Below the pieces are notes generated by a model. That model saw nothing but the letters and a program-made list of their open reading frames with translations. It had not been told where the DNA came from and ran no database searches. From positions 868,001 through 932,000 of the forward strand of contig NZ_CP073315.1 of assembly GCF_018140925.1 (NCBI RefSeq): 64,000 bases of DNA, given 5' to 3'. The position numbers and the translations under genes were made by a program. Below are positions 11,956-21,357 of this stretch, in pieces; position 1 is the first letter of the stretch; every line of letters starts with the position of its first letter. The DNA comes from Psychrobacillus sp. INOP01. GTDB lineage: Bacteria > Bacillota > Bacilli > Bacillales_A > Planococcaceae.

Positions 11956-12552
11956 CCTTTAAGGTCAAAACCTATTTCTAACGTTTTCGAAGGGCTTTGG
12001 AGAGACATTTTGCTATATGATTACCGAGTGATTTTTTTAGGGATGCTGGTTGGTTATGACTGAAGTCACAACCAACCAGCATCTTTTTTTTCGGCAATCT
12101 TATGGCGTTTGCTTCACCTTCGCCCTTCTGCATCTCTTAGAAACAGGTAAGTGCGTTTTTGGATAACGAAAGAATATATTCTTTCCTATTCATAGAGGAA
12201 GCTCTCGAAGATACAATTTCGTTCGCTATTCCACTTCTATTTTGTAAACACTTACTATTCCTCTTTATTTCCACTAGGATAAAAGAAAATCTACTTTCTT
12301 CATCCCTCATTACAGAATGGTATCCCTAATTCAACAGACGATTTTATCACTATATCAACTTTGACTACTATGATCATCTAAGCGATAGGCTATGCTATAT
12401 CTTATGTTGAGTACTACACATAAGATTGATTGAAGTGAAAGGTGGCGACTCCGGCGGGATTAGGGAGACAGATGAGATATCACAACGACGCGTTAGCGAC
12501 GGTGATATCTCATCGCTCACCCCGCGGAAAGCGTCCGCCTGAAACGGAAATC
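11956..12552 (+). repeat. Composite intergenic repeat, copy A
   Basis: About 600 bp between yusI and fadE matches 46984-47489 in the same order. The shared blocks are: CTTTAAGGTCAAAACCT; a strong hairpin with T run; TTAGAAACAGGT followed by GTGC and GGATAAC; CTTTATTTCCAC; AAAGAAAATCTACTTTCTTC; ATGG/TAGTATCCCT; and the GC-rich module GGTGGCGACTCCGGC...CTGAAACGGAAATC. No convincing coding frame crosses it. Reading frames through the GC-rich part are artefacts of its composition. Confidence 0.8.
12042..12090 (+). terminator. Strong hairpin with T run inside repeat copy A
   Basis: Two 20-nt arms (12042-12061 and 12064-12083) pair with one mismatch, separated by only two bases, and eight Ts follow. 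The sequence has terminator form, but no plus-strand gene lies upstream. The equivalent hairpin in copy B is at 47042-47067. Confidence 0.6.
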
Positions 12553-12626
12553 GGCAGCTATGGTTTATTCTTCAAAATACTATTAAGACTTTGTTCGCAG
12601 CATGATAATTCATATACCTATAATAG

Positions 12627-12657
12627 AAAAAACCGATCCATTAAGAATCGGCTTTTT
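12627..12657 (-). terminator. Terminator of the fad operon
   Basis: CCGATc and gATCGG arms form a stem 12 bp after the fadE stop, with a T run on the minus strand. Confidence 0.8.
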
Positions 12658-12668
12658 CATGTATTTGA

Positions 12669-14450
12669 TTAAAGAACGTATTTTTCTGCTTCGATTAATT
12701 TAACCGATGCTTCACGTTTTTTCTCGATCACATTGTATGGTGTGTAGCGAGTCAATTTACGTAGTGCTGAGATCATCATACGTTGATTATCTCCATCTAC
12801 AGATGCAATAATTGTTTCTTTTGCTGCTTGTTCAATTTCAATAAATGCTTCTTGTGTGAAGATTTGAGTATAAAGAAGTTTTTGCGCTGCTTTTTCTTCT
12901 CCATCACGTCCGATTGCTTTTTCTGTACGTAGAACTGCTGATTCCATTGCAAATAGGTTATTAGCAATATTAGCGATGTTTACTAGTACTTCTTGTTCTG
13001 CCTCTAGTTTTGTACCAAAACGTTGTGCAGCAAGTCCGGCAACTAGAATGCCAATTTTCTTCGCATTAGCTACTAATACTTTTTCTTGTGCAAGTGCTTC
13101 CGTACCAACCTCTTCTGGCATCATCATTAATAATTCTTCTTGTAAACCTTGTGCTTTTTGAAGAAGTGGTAATTCACCTTTCATCGCTTTTTTCAGGAAT
13201 GTTCCTGGAACGATTAAGCGGTTGATTTCATTTGTTCCTTCGAAAATACGGTTAATACGAGAGTCACGGTAAATACGTTCTACTTCATATTCTTGCATGA
13301 ATCCATATCCACCATGTAATTGAACTGCTTCGTCAACGATGTAGTCTAAAACCTCAGAACCTACAACTTTGTTAATAGAACATTCAATTGCATATTCAGC
13401 GATTGAAGCAGCAATTGCTTTTCCGTCTTTTTGCTCTTCTGCACTTAATTGACTCATACGTTCTTCAAAATATCCAACAGTACGGTAGATTAAGCTTTCA
13501 GTTGCATACAATTTAGAAGCCATAGTAGCTAGTTTGTTTTTTGTTAAATTAAAAGAAGAAATCGGTGTTTTAAATTGTTGGCGTTGGTTTGTATAAGAAA
13601 TCGCTAATTCTAACGCACGTTTAGATCCACCAATTGTACCTACGCCTAATTTATAACGCCCAATGTTTAAAATATTAAATGCGATAACATGGCCGCGGCC
13701 AATTTCTCCAAGCAGGTTTTCTGCAGGCACTTGAGCGTCCTCAAGGATTAGTGTACGAGTAGAAGAAGATTTAATACCCATTTTCTTCTCTTCTGCTCCA
13801 ACAGATACTCCTGGGAATGTTTTTTCTACAATAAATGCAGAGAATTTGTCTCCATCTACTTTAGCGTAAACTACGAATACATCAGCAAATCCTGCATTTG
13901 TAATCCATTGTTTTTCACCATTTAAGACATAATGTGTACCTTCTGCGTTTAACTTCGCAGTAGTTTTTGCTCCTAATGCATCTGATCCTGAACCTGGCTC
14001 TGTTAATGCATAAGCAAATATTTTTTCTCCTGAAGCTGAATTAGGTAGGTATTTTTGTTTTTGTTCTTCATTACCAAATAGAACGATTGGTAATGTACCA
14101 ATTCCAACATGTGCACCGTGGGTAATAGAGAATCCACCGGCTACAGACATTTTTTCTGCAATAAGTGCAGATGAAATTTTATCTAAGCCAATTCCGCCAT
14201 ATTCTTCTGGAATGTCAGCTGCAAGCAAACCAAGATCTCCTGCTTCTTTTAATAAACGTACAGAGTGTTCAAATTCGTGATGCTCCAAGTTTTCTACAAC
14301 TGGTAGCACAGAATTTTTTACATACTCCTCTGTCGTTTTCGCTATCATCTTTTGTTCATCATTAAAATCCTCTGGTGTAAATACGCGACTTGCATCTAAG
14401 TCTTCTACTAAAAACGCTCCGCCTTTAATTGCATCTTTTAATTCATTCAT
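12669..14450 (-). CDS. fadE: Acyl-CoA dehydrogenase FadE
   Basis: The FAD enzyme of the first beta-oxidation step, acyl-CoA to trans-2-enoyl-CoA. The 593-residue length matches B. subtilis FadE (YusJ), longer than the 380-residue short-chain enzymes because of a C-terminal extension from about residue 430. Visible motifs are ALTEPGSGSDALGAKT in the substrate/FAD region and RIFEGTNEINRL with the catalytic-region glutamate. It is the last gene of fadN-fadA-fadE, 25 bp after fadA. Confidence 0.95.
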   Translation of the reverse strand: MNELKDAIKGGAFLVEDLDASRVFTPEDFNDEQKMIAKTTEEYVKNSVLPVVENLEHHEFEHSVRLLKEAGDLGLLAADIPEEYGGIGLDKISSALIAEKMSVAGGFSITHGAHVGIGTLPIVLFGNEEQKQKYLPNSASGEKIFAYALTEPGSGSDALGAKTTAKLNAEGTHYVLNGEKQWITNAGFADVFVVYAKVDGDKFSAFIVEKTFPGVSVGAEEKKMGIKSSSTRTLILEDAQVPAENLLGEIGRGHVIAFNILNIGRYKLGVGTIGGSKRALELAISYTNQRQQFKTPISSFNLTKNKLATMASKLYATESLIYRTVGYFEERMSQLSAEEQKDGKAIAASIAEYAIECSINKVVGSEVLDYIVDEAVQLHGGYGFMQEYEVERIYRDSRINRIFEGTNEINRLIVPGTFLKKAMKGELPLLQKAQGLQEELLMMMPEEVGTEALAQEKVLVANAKKIGILVAGLAAQRFGTKLEAEQEVLVNIANIANNLFAMESAVLRTEKAIGRDGEEKAAQKLLYTQIFTQEAFIEIEQAAKETIIASVDGDNQRMMISALRKLTRYTPYNVIEKKREASVKLIEAEKYVL

Positions 14451-14475
14451 GTATATTTCCCCCTATTTTTTAATT

Positions 14476-15651
14476 TTAAAGTAATTCGAACACTCCAGCA
14501 GCTCCCATTCCGCCTCCGATACACATCGTTACAACTCCGAATTGTTTCCCTTGACGTCTAAGCTCACTCATCAATTTCAAAGATAGAATAGTTCCTGTTG
14601 CACCTAGTGGATGACCTAGAGCAATTGCCCCACCGTTTACATTCACTTTATCTATATCTAGACCTAAGTGACGAACAACTTGAATAGATTGAGAAGCGAA
14701 TGCTTCATTGATTTCCCAAAGATCGATATCCTCGATAGATAAACCAGCAAGCTTTAATGCTTTTGGTACAGCTACAATCGGTCCTATTCCCATTACTTCA
14801 GGAGGTACTCCACCAACTGCAAAAGAACGGAATTTCGCAAGCGGCTTTAACCCTTGTGCTTCTGCAACTTCGCGGTCCATGATTAGAACCGCACCTGCTC
14901 CATCTGAAGTTTGTGAAGCATTACCTGCAGTAACAGATCCGCGAACATTGAATGCAGGGCGTAATTTAGCAAGAGTTTCTAATGAAGTTCCTACACGTAC
15001 GCCTTCATCCATTTCGAACATGAATTTTTTCTGCTGGGCTTTATTATTTTCATCTACAAAATGCTTAATAACTTCAACTGGTACAATGTCATCATTGAAC
15101 TTTCCTGCTGCAATCGCTGCTGCCGCTAGTTCATGTGATCTTACTGCAAATGCATCCTGATCTTCACGACTAATACCATACTTAGTTGCTACTTGTTCAG
15201 CTGTGTGACCCATTCCCATGTAGTATTGTGGAGCTGTTTGTGCAAGATGCGCATTCGGACGAATCGTATTTCCCATCATCGGCACCATACTCATAGACTC
15301 CACTCCACCAGCGATAATCACTTCGGCGTGACCTAACATAATACGCTCTGCACCATATGCAATTGACTGTAAACCAGATGAACAGAAACGGTTTACTGTA
15401 ATTGCTGGTGTTGTATCCGGCAGTCCCGCTAATGCACCAATATTACGAGCAACGTTCATGCCCTGTTCTGCTTCTGGCATCGCACAACCTAATATAAAAT
15501 CATCTATCGGGCCATCATAACCGCCCGCTCTTAGTAATGTTTCTTTAACTACTAGCGCTCCAAAATCATCTGGACGAACTGTCGCTAAAGAACCTTTTTT
15601 TGCTTTACCCACTGGTGTTCTTGCCCCAGCTACTATTACTGCTTCACGCAT
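14476..15651 (-). CDS. fadA: Acetyl-CoA C-acyltransferase (thiolase) FadA
   Basis: The thiolase of beta-oxidation, which cleaves 3-ketoacyl-CoA with CoA. The 391-residue product has the acyl-accepting cysteine in NRFCSSGLQS (about residue 90), the NEAFASQ motif, GGAIALGHPLGATG and the C-terminal cysteine in CIGGGMGAAG. The frame opens at 15681, but the ATG at 15651 follows AAAGGAGG at 6 nt and gives the usual MREAVIVAG start. Confidence 0.96.
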   Translation of the reverse strand: MREAVIVAGARTPVGKAKKGSLATVRPDDFGALVVKETLLRAGGYDGPIDDFILGCAMPEAEQGMNVARNIGALAGLPDTTPAITVNRFCSSGLQSIAYGAERIMLGHAEVIIAGGVESMSMVPMMGNTIRPNAHLAQTAPQYYMGMGHTAEQVATKYGISREDQDAFAVRSHELAAAAIAAGKFNDDIVPVEVIKHFVDENNKAQQKKFMFEMDEGVRVGTSLETLAKLRPAFNVRGSVTAGNASQTSDGAGAVLIMDREVAEAQGLKPLAKFRSFAVGGVPPEVMGIGPIVAVPKALKLAGLSIEDIDLWEINEAFASQSIQVVRHLGLDIDKVNVNGGAIALGHPLGATGTILSLKLMSELRRQGKQFGVVTMCIGGGMGAAGVFELL

Positions 15652-15680
15652 GAGCTCTCCTCCTTTACCTTTATGCAACA

Positions 15681-18065
15681 TTAGTTGCGTAATGGTTTAC
15701 CCTTCACTAGCATGTGTTGCATTCTTGCTTGAGATTTTGGATCTGCAACTAAACTTAAGAAAGCTTCTCGCTCTAGGTTAAGTAAATATTGCTCATCCAC
15801 TAATGTACCGTATGGAACTTCTCCACCTGCAATAACATAAGCAAGCTTTTTCGCGATTTTGAGATCATGCTCACTGATAAATCCTGAAAGGAGCATTCCT
15901 TCAGCACCTAAAATAAGTGCAGCGTATCCTGGTGACCCTGAAACAGGAACTTTTTCACGAATCGGTGCTTTGTATCCCGCTTCTGCAAGAGCTAAAACAA
16001 CTTGCTTCGCATCGTAAATTAAATGATCTGGGTTCACGCTAATACCATCTGCAAAATTCAAGAAGTTGTTTTCACGAGCTTCTTCACCTGATGTTGAAAC
16101 TTTTGCCATTGCAATCGTTTCAAATACTTTTCCTGCAACAGTGAGATAATCAATCTCTACTCCGTTTGGAAGTCCTTTTAAGTGCTTAATATAAAGCTCT
16201 TTGTTACCTCCACCACCTGGGATAAGACCGACTCCAGCCTCTACTAAGCCCATATATGTTTCAGAAGACGCTTGGATATGAGCAGCCGGTAAGCATGTTT
16301 CTGCCCCTCCACCTAATGTCATACCAAATGGAGCAACTACTACAGGTTTTGACGAGTACTTAATTTTCATCATTGCATTTTGGAATTGACGAACAACAAA
16401 ATCTAATTCAAAAATATTATCGTCCTGTGCTTCCATTAAAATCATTCCAAGGTTTGCTCCCACACTGAAGTTTTTACCTTGGTTACCTATAACAAGTCCC
16501 TTGAAGTTCTTTTCTACTTCATCAACAGCAAAGCTAATCATTTGAAGGATATCTAGCCCAATTGAGTTAGATTTCGAATGGAATTCAAGCAATGCAACTC
16601 CATCACCCAAATCGATTAAACTTGAACCAGAATTAGATTTAATCACACCATGTTTTTTCTTATATCTTTTTAGGTCAATTACCTTTTCACTTACAGAAAC
16701 TAGTGAATAATCAGTTCCATTGAAGTAGTATTGATCTCCATTTTCTTCTTTATAGAAAGATTGGAACCCTTTATCAAGCAATGATTGGACAAACTTTGGA
16801 ATTTCAAGACCTTCAGCCGCCATCTTTTCAACTGATTCCTTCACTCCGATTGCATCCCATATTTCAAATGGACCTTGTTGCCAGCCGAAGCCCCACTTCA
16901 TCCCTTGGTCAATAGCAACAATATCATCCGCAATTTCCCCATGAAGCTTTGCAGAATAGATTAATGTTGGACTTAAAATGCTCCAAAGTAATTCACCAGT
17001 TCTATCTTTTGCATAAGTTAATGTTTTCACTTTTGCAGTAAGGCCTTTTTGTTGCTTAGCCATTTCCATTGAAGGCGTTTTCAATTTTTTCATTGTTTCA
17101 TATTCAAGGGTTTCAGGATTTAATTCTTTAATTTCTTTTCCTTCTTTTAAGAAGAACCCTTGCCCTGTTTTAGCTCCAAGCCATTTGCTTTCCAGCATTT
17201 TTTGCAAAAATGCAGGTATTTCAAATACTTTTTGTTCCTCACCAGTTGTTTGGTCAAATACGTTTTTTGCAACATGTGCGAATGTATCCAAACCAACTAC
17301 GTCCAATGTACGGAATGTCGCTGACTTGGGACGACCGATTAGTGGTCCAGTAACAGAATCTACCTCTCCAACCGAATACCCTCTTGCTTGCATTTCACGT
17401 AATGTTACAAGCAATCCGTATGTCCCGATGCGGTTTGCTATGAAATTTGGAGTATCTTTTGCAAGTACCACACCTTTTCCTAACACATCTTCCCCAAATT
17501 GCTTCATGAATTCTACAACTTCTGTATCCGTGGTTTTAGCTGGGATTACTTCTAATAGCTTCAAATAACGTGGAGGATTGAAAAAATGCGTTCCTAAGAA
17601 ATGCTTTCCAAAGTCCTCCGAACGTCCTTCCACCATTGCATTAATACTAATTCCAGATGTATTAGAGCTAATGATTGTTCCTGCCTTACGGACTGAATCT
17701 ATTTTTTCATATAAGCTTTTTTTAACTTCTAAGTTTTCAACTACTACTTCGATAATCCAGTCTACGTCCTTCAGTTTTTCAAGATCGTCCTCTAAGTTTC
17801 CAGCAGTTATTAGCTGCAGGTTTTTCTTAGCAGTAAGTGGCGCTGGTTTTTGCTTCAACAATTTTTGAATAGCTGTCCCCGCAAATTTACTTCTAACTGC
17901 TGGATGTTCTATTGTTAACCCCTTTGCTTCCTCATCTTTACTAACTTCTTTAGGTACGATATCTAATAATAATGTTGGAATACCAATATTCGCTAAGTGA
18001 GCAGCAATTCCTGAACCCATTACTCCAGAACCCAAAACAGCTGCCTTTTTAATTTGATACGTCAC
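15681..18065 (-). CDS. fadN: 3-hydroxyacyl-CoA dehydrogenase / enoyl-CoA hydratase FadN
   Basis: A bifunctional beta-oxidation enzyme. The N-terminal half is a NAD-binding hydroxyacyl-CoA dehydrogenase with LGSGVMGSGIAAHLA near residue 12. The C-terminal half from about residue 490 is a crotonase-fold hydratase with GMTLGGGAE and the glycine-rich LIPGGGGNKEL. I choose the GTG at 18065 because it is 8 nt after GGGGAGG. The GTG at 18071 is only 2 nt from the site. A FadR operator is just upstream. It is the first gene of the operon. Confidence 0.95.
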   Translation of the reverse strand: MTYQIKKAAVLGSGVMGSGIAAHLANIGIPTLLLDIVPKEVSKDEEAKGLTIEHPAVRSKFAGTAIQKLLKQKPAPLTAKKNLQLITAGNLEDDLEKLKDVDWIIEVVVENLEVKKSLYEKIDSVRKAGTIISSNTSGISINAMVEGRSEDFGKHFLGTHFFNPPRYLKLLEVIPAKTTDTEVVEFMKQFGEDVLGKGVVLAKDTPNFIANRIGTYGLLVTLREMQARGYSVGEVDSVTGPLIGRPKSATFRTLDVVGLDTFAHVAKNVFDQTTGEEQKVFEIPAFLQKMLESKWLGAKTGQGFFLKEGKEIKELNPETLEYETMKKLKTPSMEMAKQQKGLTAKVKTLTYAKDRTGELLWSILSPTLIYSAKLHGEIADDIVAIDQGMKWGFGWQQGPFEIWDAIGVKESVEKMAAEGLEIPKFVQSLLDKGFQSFYKEENGDQYYFNGTDYSLVSVSEKVIDLKRYKKKHGVIKSNSGSSLIDLGDGVALLEFHSKSNSIGLDILQMISFAVDEVEKNFKGLVIGNQGKNFSVGANLGMILMEAQDDNIFELDFVVRQFQNAMMKIKYSSKPVVVAPFGMTLGGGAETCLPAAHIQASSETYMGLVEAGVGLIPGGGGNKELYIKHLKGLPNGVEIDYLTVAGKVFETIAMAKVSTSGEEARENNFLNFADGISVNPDHLIYDAKQVVLALAEAGYKAPIREKVPVSGSPGYAALILGAEGMLLSGFISEHDLKIAKKLAYVIAGGEVPYGTLVDEQYLLNLEREAFLSLVADPKSQARMQHMLVKGKPLRN

Positions 18066-18087
18066 GTGCACTGCCTCCCCTTTATCT

Positions 18088-18105
18088 TGAATGAATACTC
18101 ATTCA
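18088..18105. promoter_or_regulatory. FadR operator upstream of fadN
   Basis: TGAATGAATACTCATTCA is a perfect 18-bp match to the B. subtilis FadR (YsiA) consensus TGAATGAATANTCATTCA. It lies 23 bp before the fadN start. FadR is known to repress fad genes and to be released by long-chain acyl-CoA. Confidence 0.92.
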
Positions 18106-18263
18106 TTTTAATTGCAAAAAAAATAGAAGCAACCTCTATGTCTATTAGTTTAGAACAATATTTAAATTTTCGCAATAATAAAATGAATAAATAATTCTTT
18201 TTTCTTTCTCCAAAATAAGAAACAGTGTAAACTGTAAACAAAGTCATAGGAGGTAAATAAAAC

Positions 18264-18584
18264 ATGCAAAAAATTACAACTACTGAACAATTCAATGAGA
18301 TTATTTCTAAAGACAAAGAGGTATTAGTGAAATTTGAAGCTGGCTGGTGTCCTGATTGCCGTCGTATGGAAATGTTCATTGATCCAATAATTGAAAAGTA
18401 TAACCAGTATACTTGGTATGAAGTCAATCGGGACGAGCTGCCTGAAGTTGCCGAAAAATATGAAGTAATGGGTATCCCAAGTCTTCTTATTTACCAAAAC
18501 GGCGAGAAAAAAGCTCATCTTCATAGTGCAAATGCAAAATCTCCTGAGCAGGTAACAGAATTTTTAGATGCCCAAGATAAGTAA
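18264..18584 (+). CDS. Thioredoxin-fold protein, YtpP-like
   Basis: A 106-residue thioredoxin-fold protein with the CPDC motif (Cys29, Cys32) and cis-proline in MGIPSLLIY. The proximal CPDC motif resembles B. subtilis YtpP, which is linked to bacillithiol disulfide reduction. I infer that role only weakly. The ATG follows AGGAGG at about 9 nt. The gene is divergent from the fad operon. The last 40 bp have a diverged copy about 95 bp downstream. Confidence 0.85.
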   Translation: MQKITTTEQFNEIISKDKEVLVKFEAGWCPDCRRMEMFIDPIIEKYNQYTWYEVNRDELPEVAEKYEVMGIPSLLIYQNGEKKAHLHSANAKSPEQVTEFLDAQDK

Positions 18585-18640
18585 GAAAGAATCAATAACA
18601 TATTGTATCTCTACGTTATACTGCGACGAGCTTCGCGAAG

Positions 18641-18682
18641 GAGCAGGGTTACTGAATTCTTAGATGCAAAGAACAAGAAAGG
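18641..18682 (+). pseudogene. Diverged duplicate of the 3' end of the thioredoxin-like gene
   Basis: This stretch aligns with 18545-18589, the end of the upstream gene. Both begin GAGCAGG, share GAATT and TTAGATGC, and end in AAG..AAAG. One added G shifts the frame. It looks like the tail of a lost or recombined second copy. A terminator begins at its end. Confidence 0.5.
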
Positions 18683-18712
18683 CTGTTTCTTATAGAAGCA
18701 GCCTTTCATTTT
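18677..18712 (+). terminator. Terminator downstream of the thioredoxin-like gene
   Basis: GAAAGGCTG (18677-18685) pairs with CAGCCTTTC (18699-18707), with further TTC/GAA pairing inside, followed by ATTTT. Confidence 0.8.
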
Positions 18713-18772
18713 AGTATCGCAGTCAAATAGTTGTATACGGTATAATAAGAAAAAACAGAGGTGCTGATTTTT

Positions 18773-19231
18773 ATGTCACAAGAACAAGAAATAATTGAAC
18801 TAAAAGAAAAACTCGCTTATTACGAAAGAATTATTAAAACAGTTTCTACTCCAATTATTCCATCTATCGTTCCTAAGACCATTTTAATCCCTATTGCTGG
18901 CTATATGTTTAGAGAGCGCTTTGAAAATATTCAAACTAAAACACTCCACTATATCGGAGAGCACAAAGAAATCGAACATGCGGTATTTGACTTTACTGGG
19001 GTTAATGTAGAAGACGTAGAAGCATTCGACTACAATGAACTCGCCATGTCTATTACCAGTTTGAATAGCTCTCTTAAATTAATGGGAATTCGTCCAATTT
19101 ATGTTGGGTTCAATCCTCGATTTATCCGCGAAATTGTTCATGCTAGTATACAAGTGGATATTGAGACATATAAAAGCTTCCGTGAGGCATTGAATATGCT
19201 TTTAGTTAAATCGGATCAAAATATTAAATAA
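18773..19231 (+). CDS. STAS-domain protein, RsbS/RsbR C-terminal type
   Basis: A 152-residue protein with a short N-terminal coiled-coil-like segment (EIIELKEKLAYYERIIK) and a STAS domain from about residue 35. The motif VFDFTGVNVEDVEAFDYNEL fits the region around the phosphorylatable position of RsbR/RsbS-like proteins, but a clear Ser/Thr at the usual place is not obvious. A role in stress signalling is inference. I start at the ATG at 18773, 11 nt after AGAGG. A GTG 12 bp earlier overlaps the ribosome site. Confidence 0.75.
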   Translation: MSQEQEIIELKEKLAYYERIIKTVSTPIIPSIVPKTILIPIAGYMFRERFENIQTKTLHYIGEHKEIEHAVFDFTGVNVEDVEAFDYNELAMSITSLNSSLKLMGIRPIYVGFNPRFIREIVHASIQVDIETYKSFREALNMLLVKSDQNIK

Positions 19232-19312
19232 AATTAAGAAAATGCAATATTAGAATTTCATGTAAATACATCCATTACCTATATGCGACTCGTTGGACAG
19301 TGGCATTGGAGG

Positions 19313-19345
19313 CTGGTCATGACCAAAGTTGCGACCAGTTTTTCA
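19313..19345 (+). terminator. Terminator after the STAS gene, related to the repeat hairpins
   Basis: CTGGTC (19313-19318) pairs with GACCAG (19333-19338), followed by TTTTTCAGTTTTT. The arm resembles the CTGGTCGTGAC hairpin of the composite repeat at 47042-47067. Confidence 0.65.
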
Positions 19346-19435
19346 GTTTTTAGCCCACTATACACTTCACATTTCCTAAAGTGCACTGCATTTGAAGCAT
19401 TATAATTCAAAAGTGTTATTAAACAAGACTATGGA

Positions 19436-20695
19436 TTAAAAAGATGTAAAGCAAATTGGTCCACTTTTAGGCTTAAACCACTCATCTAATAACTTTGGTT
19501 CAATATTAGAGACATTCGCTTGCCCAGTATTATGCAAAGATTCTAGCGATACACAGCCCATCCACCAAGAGCTCAAATAATGAATTCCAATTGTTAAGTT
19601 CACCGGTTCTTCAGCCTTTTCTAGTTTTTGAATTTTCCACAGTTCCCCTTCGTACTGTAATTCATATATCCCCGACTGCTCCTGTAAAAATGTATCCACT
19701 AATTCGATTAATATCCTTGTATCTTTTTCAGGTCTGCCAAGTCCAGTAAAATTAGTACTTGTAACGAATGTTTCCACTTTTGTAATTCGATACATCATAC
19801 CAGTTCCTGTGGTCGCCACTTCATGATAAACACTAGGAATTAAATGATTGGAATCATTTAACGGGTTAGAAAGATTGTACATAAATGATTGATCATTTGT
19901 ACGGAAAATAATTCGGTCCACCTGGTCTTGCTGTGAGCTTAGCCAAGCAGTAAGTTGTTTATATGCAGTTGGTGTGCTCCATATCCATTCATGTACTTCC
20001 AAATGTTGATGTAAAAAATGGCTATCCTTCACCGGTTCTAACGTGAAAGCTAATGCACCTATCAGATTATTTTCATCCTCTACTCCAACATAATACGTTT
20101 TTTTCGTTTTAATATATTGCTTTTCCTTCCATGTTCTTTTCATCATTCCATGATTGTTTTGGGCATATTCATTATATAGAGAAACAATTGCGTCTTCATC
20201 CGCTGGAGCTAAAAATTTCACTTTGCTTTTATCTCCATCCGTCAGTAATGTTCCCGGCTTAAATTTAAATTCATATCGAAGTGGTCCGTTCCCATAGCCC
20301 ATTTTACGATAAAAACTGGGATTGAATGGATGCAAAGCTACAAGCGCAGCATTTTCCTGCCTTGCATATGCATGAAAATAAGATAGTATTTGAAATGCCA
20401 CTTTTTCTTTTTTATGTAATAGGTGGACAGCTACTAGTCCAATACCAAGAATACGTTGAAATTTCCCGTTAATATTGCACTCAAAATCATTTATTCTAAA
20501 TATTCCTACAAGATCCTCTTGCTCATTAAAGCAACCAAAAAATTGTAATCCATTGTCTTCTTTTTGTTCTATTATAAGACGTTCCGCGAACTCCTTTGTC
20601 TTTTCAACTGATTGGATAAGCATACCTGGGTATGCCATTGCCGCTATATTAGCCGCTTGCTCCATATCTTCTTTCTGTAGTAACCGAATAATCAT
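19436..20695 (-). CDS. GNAT N-acetyltransferase, Eis-like
   Basis: A 419-residue protein whose N-terminal 150 residues form a GNAT domain (LVAVHLLHKKEKVAFQILSY as acetyl-CoA region, MGYGNGPLRYEFKF following). The middle and C-terminal parts match the layout of Eis-type acetyltransferases: a second GNAT-like domain and a sterol-carrier-like C terminus ending in a carboxylate. In the family the C terminus helps catalysis. The acceptor is unknown and may be an aminoglycoside, lysine or polyamine. It is a single gene. Confidence 0.8.
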   Translation of the reverse strand: MIIRLLQKEDMEQAANIAAMAYPGMLIQSVEKTKEFAERLIIEQKEDNGLQFFGCFNEQEDLVGIFRINDFECNINGKFQRILGIGLVAVHLLHKKEKVAFQILSYFHAYARQENAALVALHPFNPSFYRKMGYGNGPLRYEFKFKPGTLLTDGDKSKVKFLAPADEDAIVSLYNEYAQNNHGMMKRTWKEKQYIKTKKTYYVGVEDENNLIGALAFTLEPVKDSHFLHQHLEVHEWIWSTPTAYKQLTAWLSSQQDQVDRIIFRTNDQSFMYNLSNPLNDSNHLIPSVYHEVATTGTGMMYRITKVETFVTSTNFTGLGRPEKDTRILIELVDTFLQEQSGIYELQYEGELWKIQKLEKAEEPVNLTIGIHYLSSWWMGCVSLESLHNTGQANVSNIEPKLLDEWFKPKSGPICFTSF

Positions 20696-20841
20696 ACTAA
20701 TTCCCCCTTATTATATGATTGTGTTAAATTGTATTATAGAATAGTTAAACTATTTTGAGAATAATAATATTCTTCACGGAAAATAAAAAATTTTTTCCCG
20801 TAGCTAACAGGAAAAAATCTCTATACCTCGGAGGTCAAATT

Positions 20842-21357
20842 ATGAAAGTCCAATTACCAATTAAAGGTCATTCTCAATATGATTCTTCAATTCAGGCAAG
20901 CTATCAAGCATCTGCTTGTGGACCAGTTACAGCTTTTGTCTTGTTAAATTATTTGTTACCTAATGCAAGTCCATTTCATCCTAATGATTTATATAAAAAA
21001 TTAGGTGGAACTCGCATTGGGTTATTTACCTATCGATTTATTCGAAACTTGCGTAAGTTGCTAGGACCAAATTGGGAAGTAAACAAATGTACATTGCAAA
21101 TAGCATTAAAAGAATTGAATAATGGAAGACCTGTCGCATTAAAGTTTGATAAATACTTTTCGCTACAGTGGAATAAAAAATGTAATTTTTCCTATCATTG
21201 GGTTCCACTTATTGGCTATGAATTAGTTGATGGTGAAGTGGTGTTAATCATCCATGACAATGGAGGTAGAAATCGTCCCAGTCAAATTAGAAAAGTTCGC
21301 TATTCAGATAATGCATCCATTCTCACTTTCGTTCAAATTACTCCTATAGACAAATAA
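20842..21357 (+). CDS. C39-like cysteine peptidase family protein
   Basis: A 171-residue papain-fold protein of the C39_2 group. The catalytic set is visible: Cys26 in QASACGPVT, a histidine in FSYHWVPLIGY (about 116) and an aspartate in IIHDNGG (about 135). There is no signal peptide, so a cytoplasmic role or unusual export is possible. I use the ATG at 20842, which follows CGGAGG at 6 nt. The frame opens at 20755, but that part has no ribosome site. The stop codon directly abuts the stop of the convergent ypcP. Confidence 0.75.
   Translation: MKVQLPIKGHSQYDSSIQASYQASACGPVTAFVLLNYLLPNASPFHPNDLYKKLGGTRIGLFTYRFIRNLRKLLGPNWEVNKCTLQIALKELNNGRPVALKFDKYFSLQWNKKCNFSYHWVPLIGYELVDGEVVLIIHDNGGRNRPSQIRKVRYSDNASILTFVQITPIDK

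Noticed and set aside
12442-12672. Open frame of 76 codons on the plus strand
   Set aside because: It covers the GC-rich repeat module and the fad terminator, so it is a composition artefact.
18062-18427. Open frame of 121 codons on the minus strand
   Set aside because: It is antisense to the thioredoxin-like gene and crosses the FadR operator.
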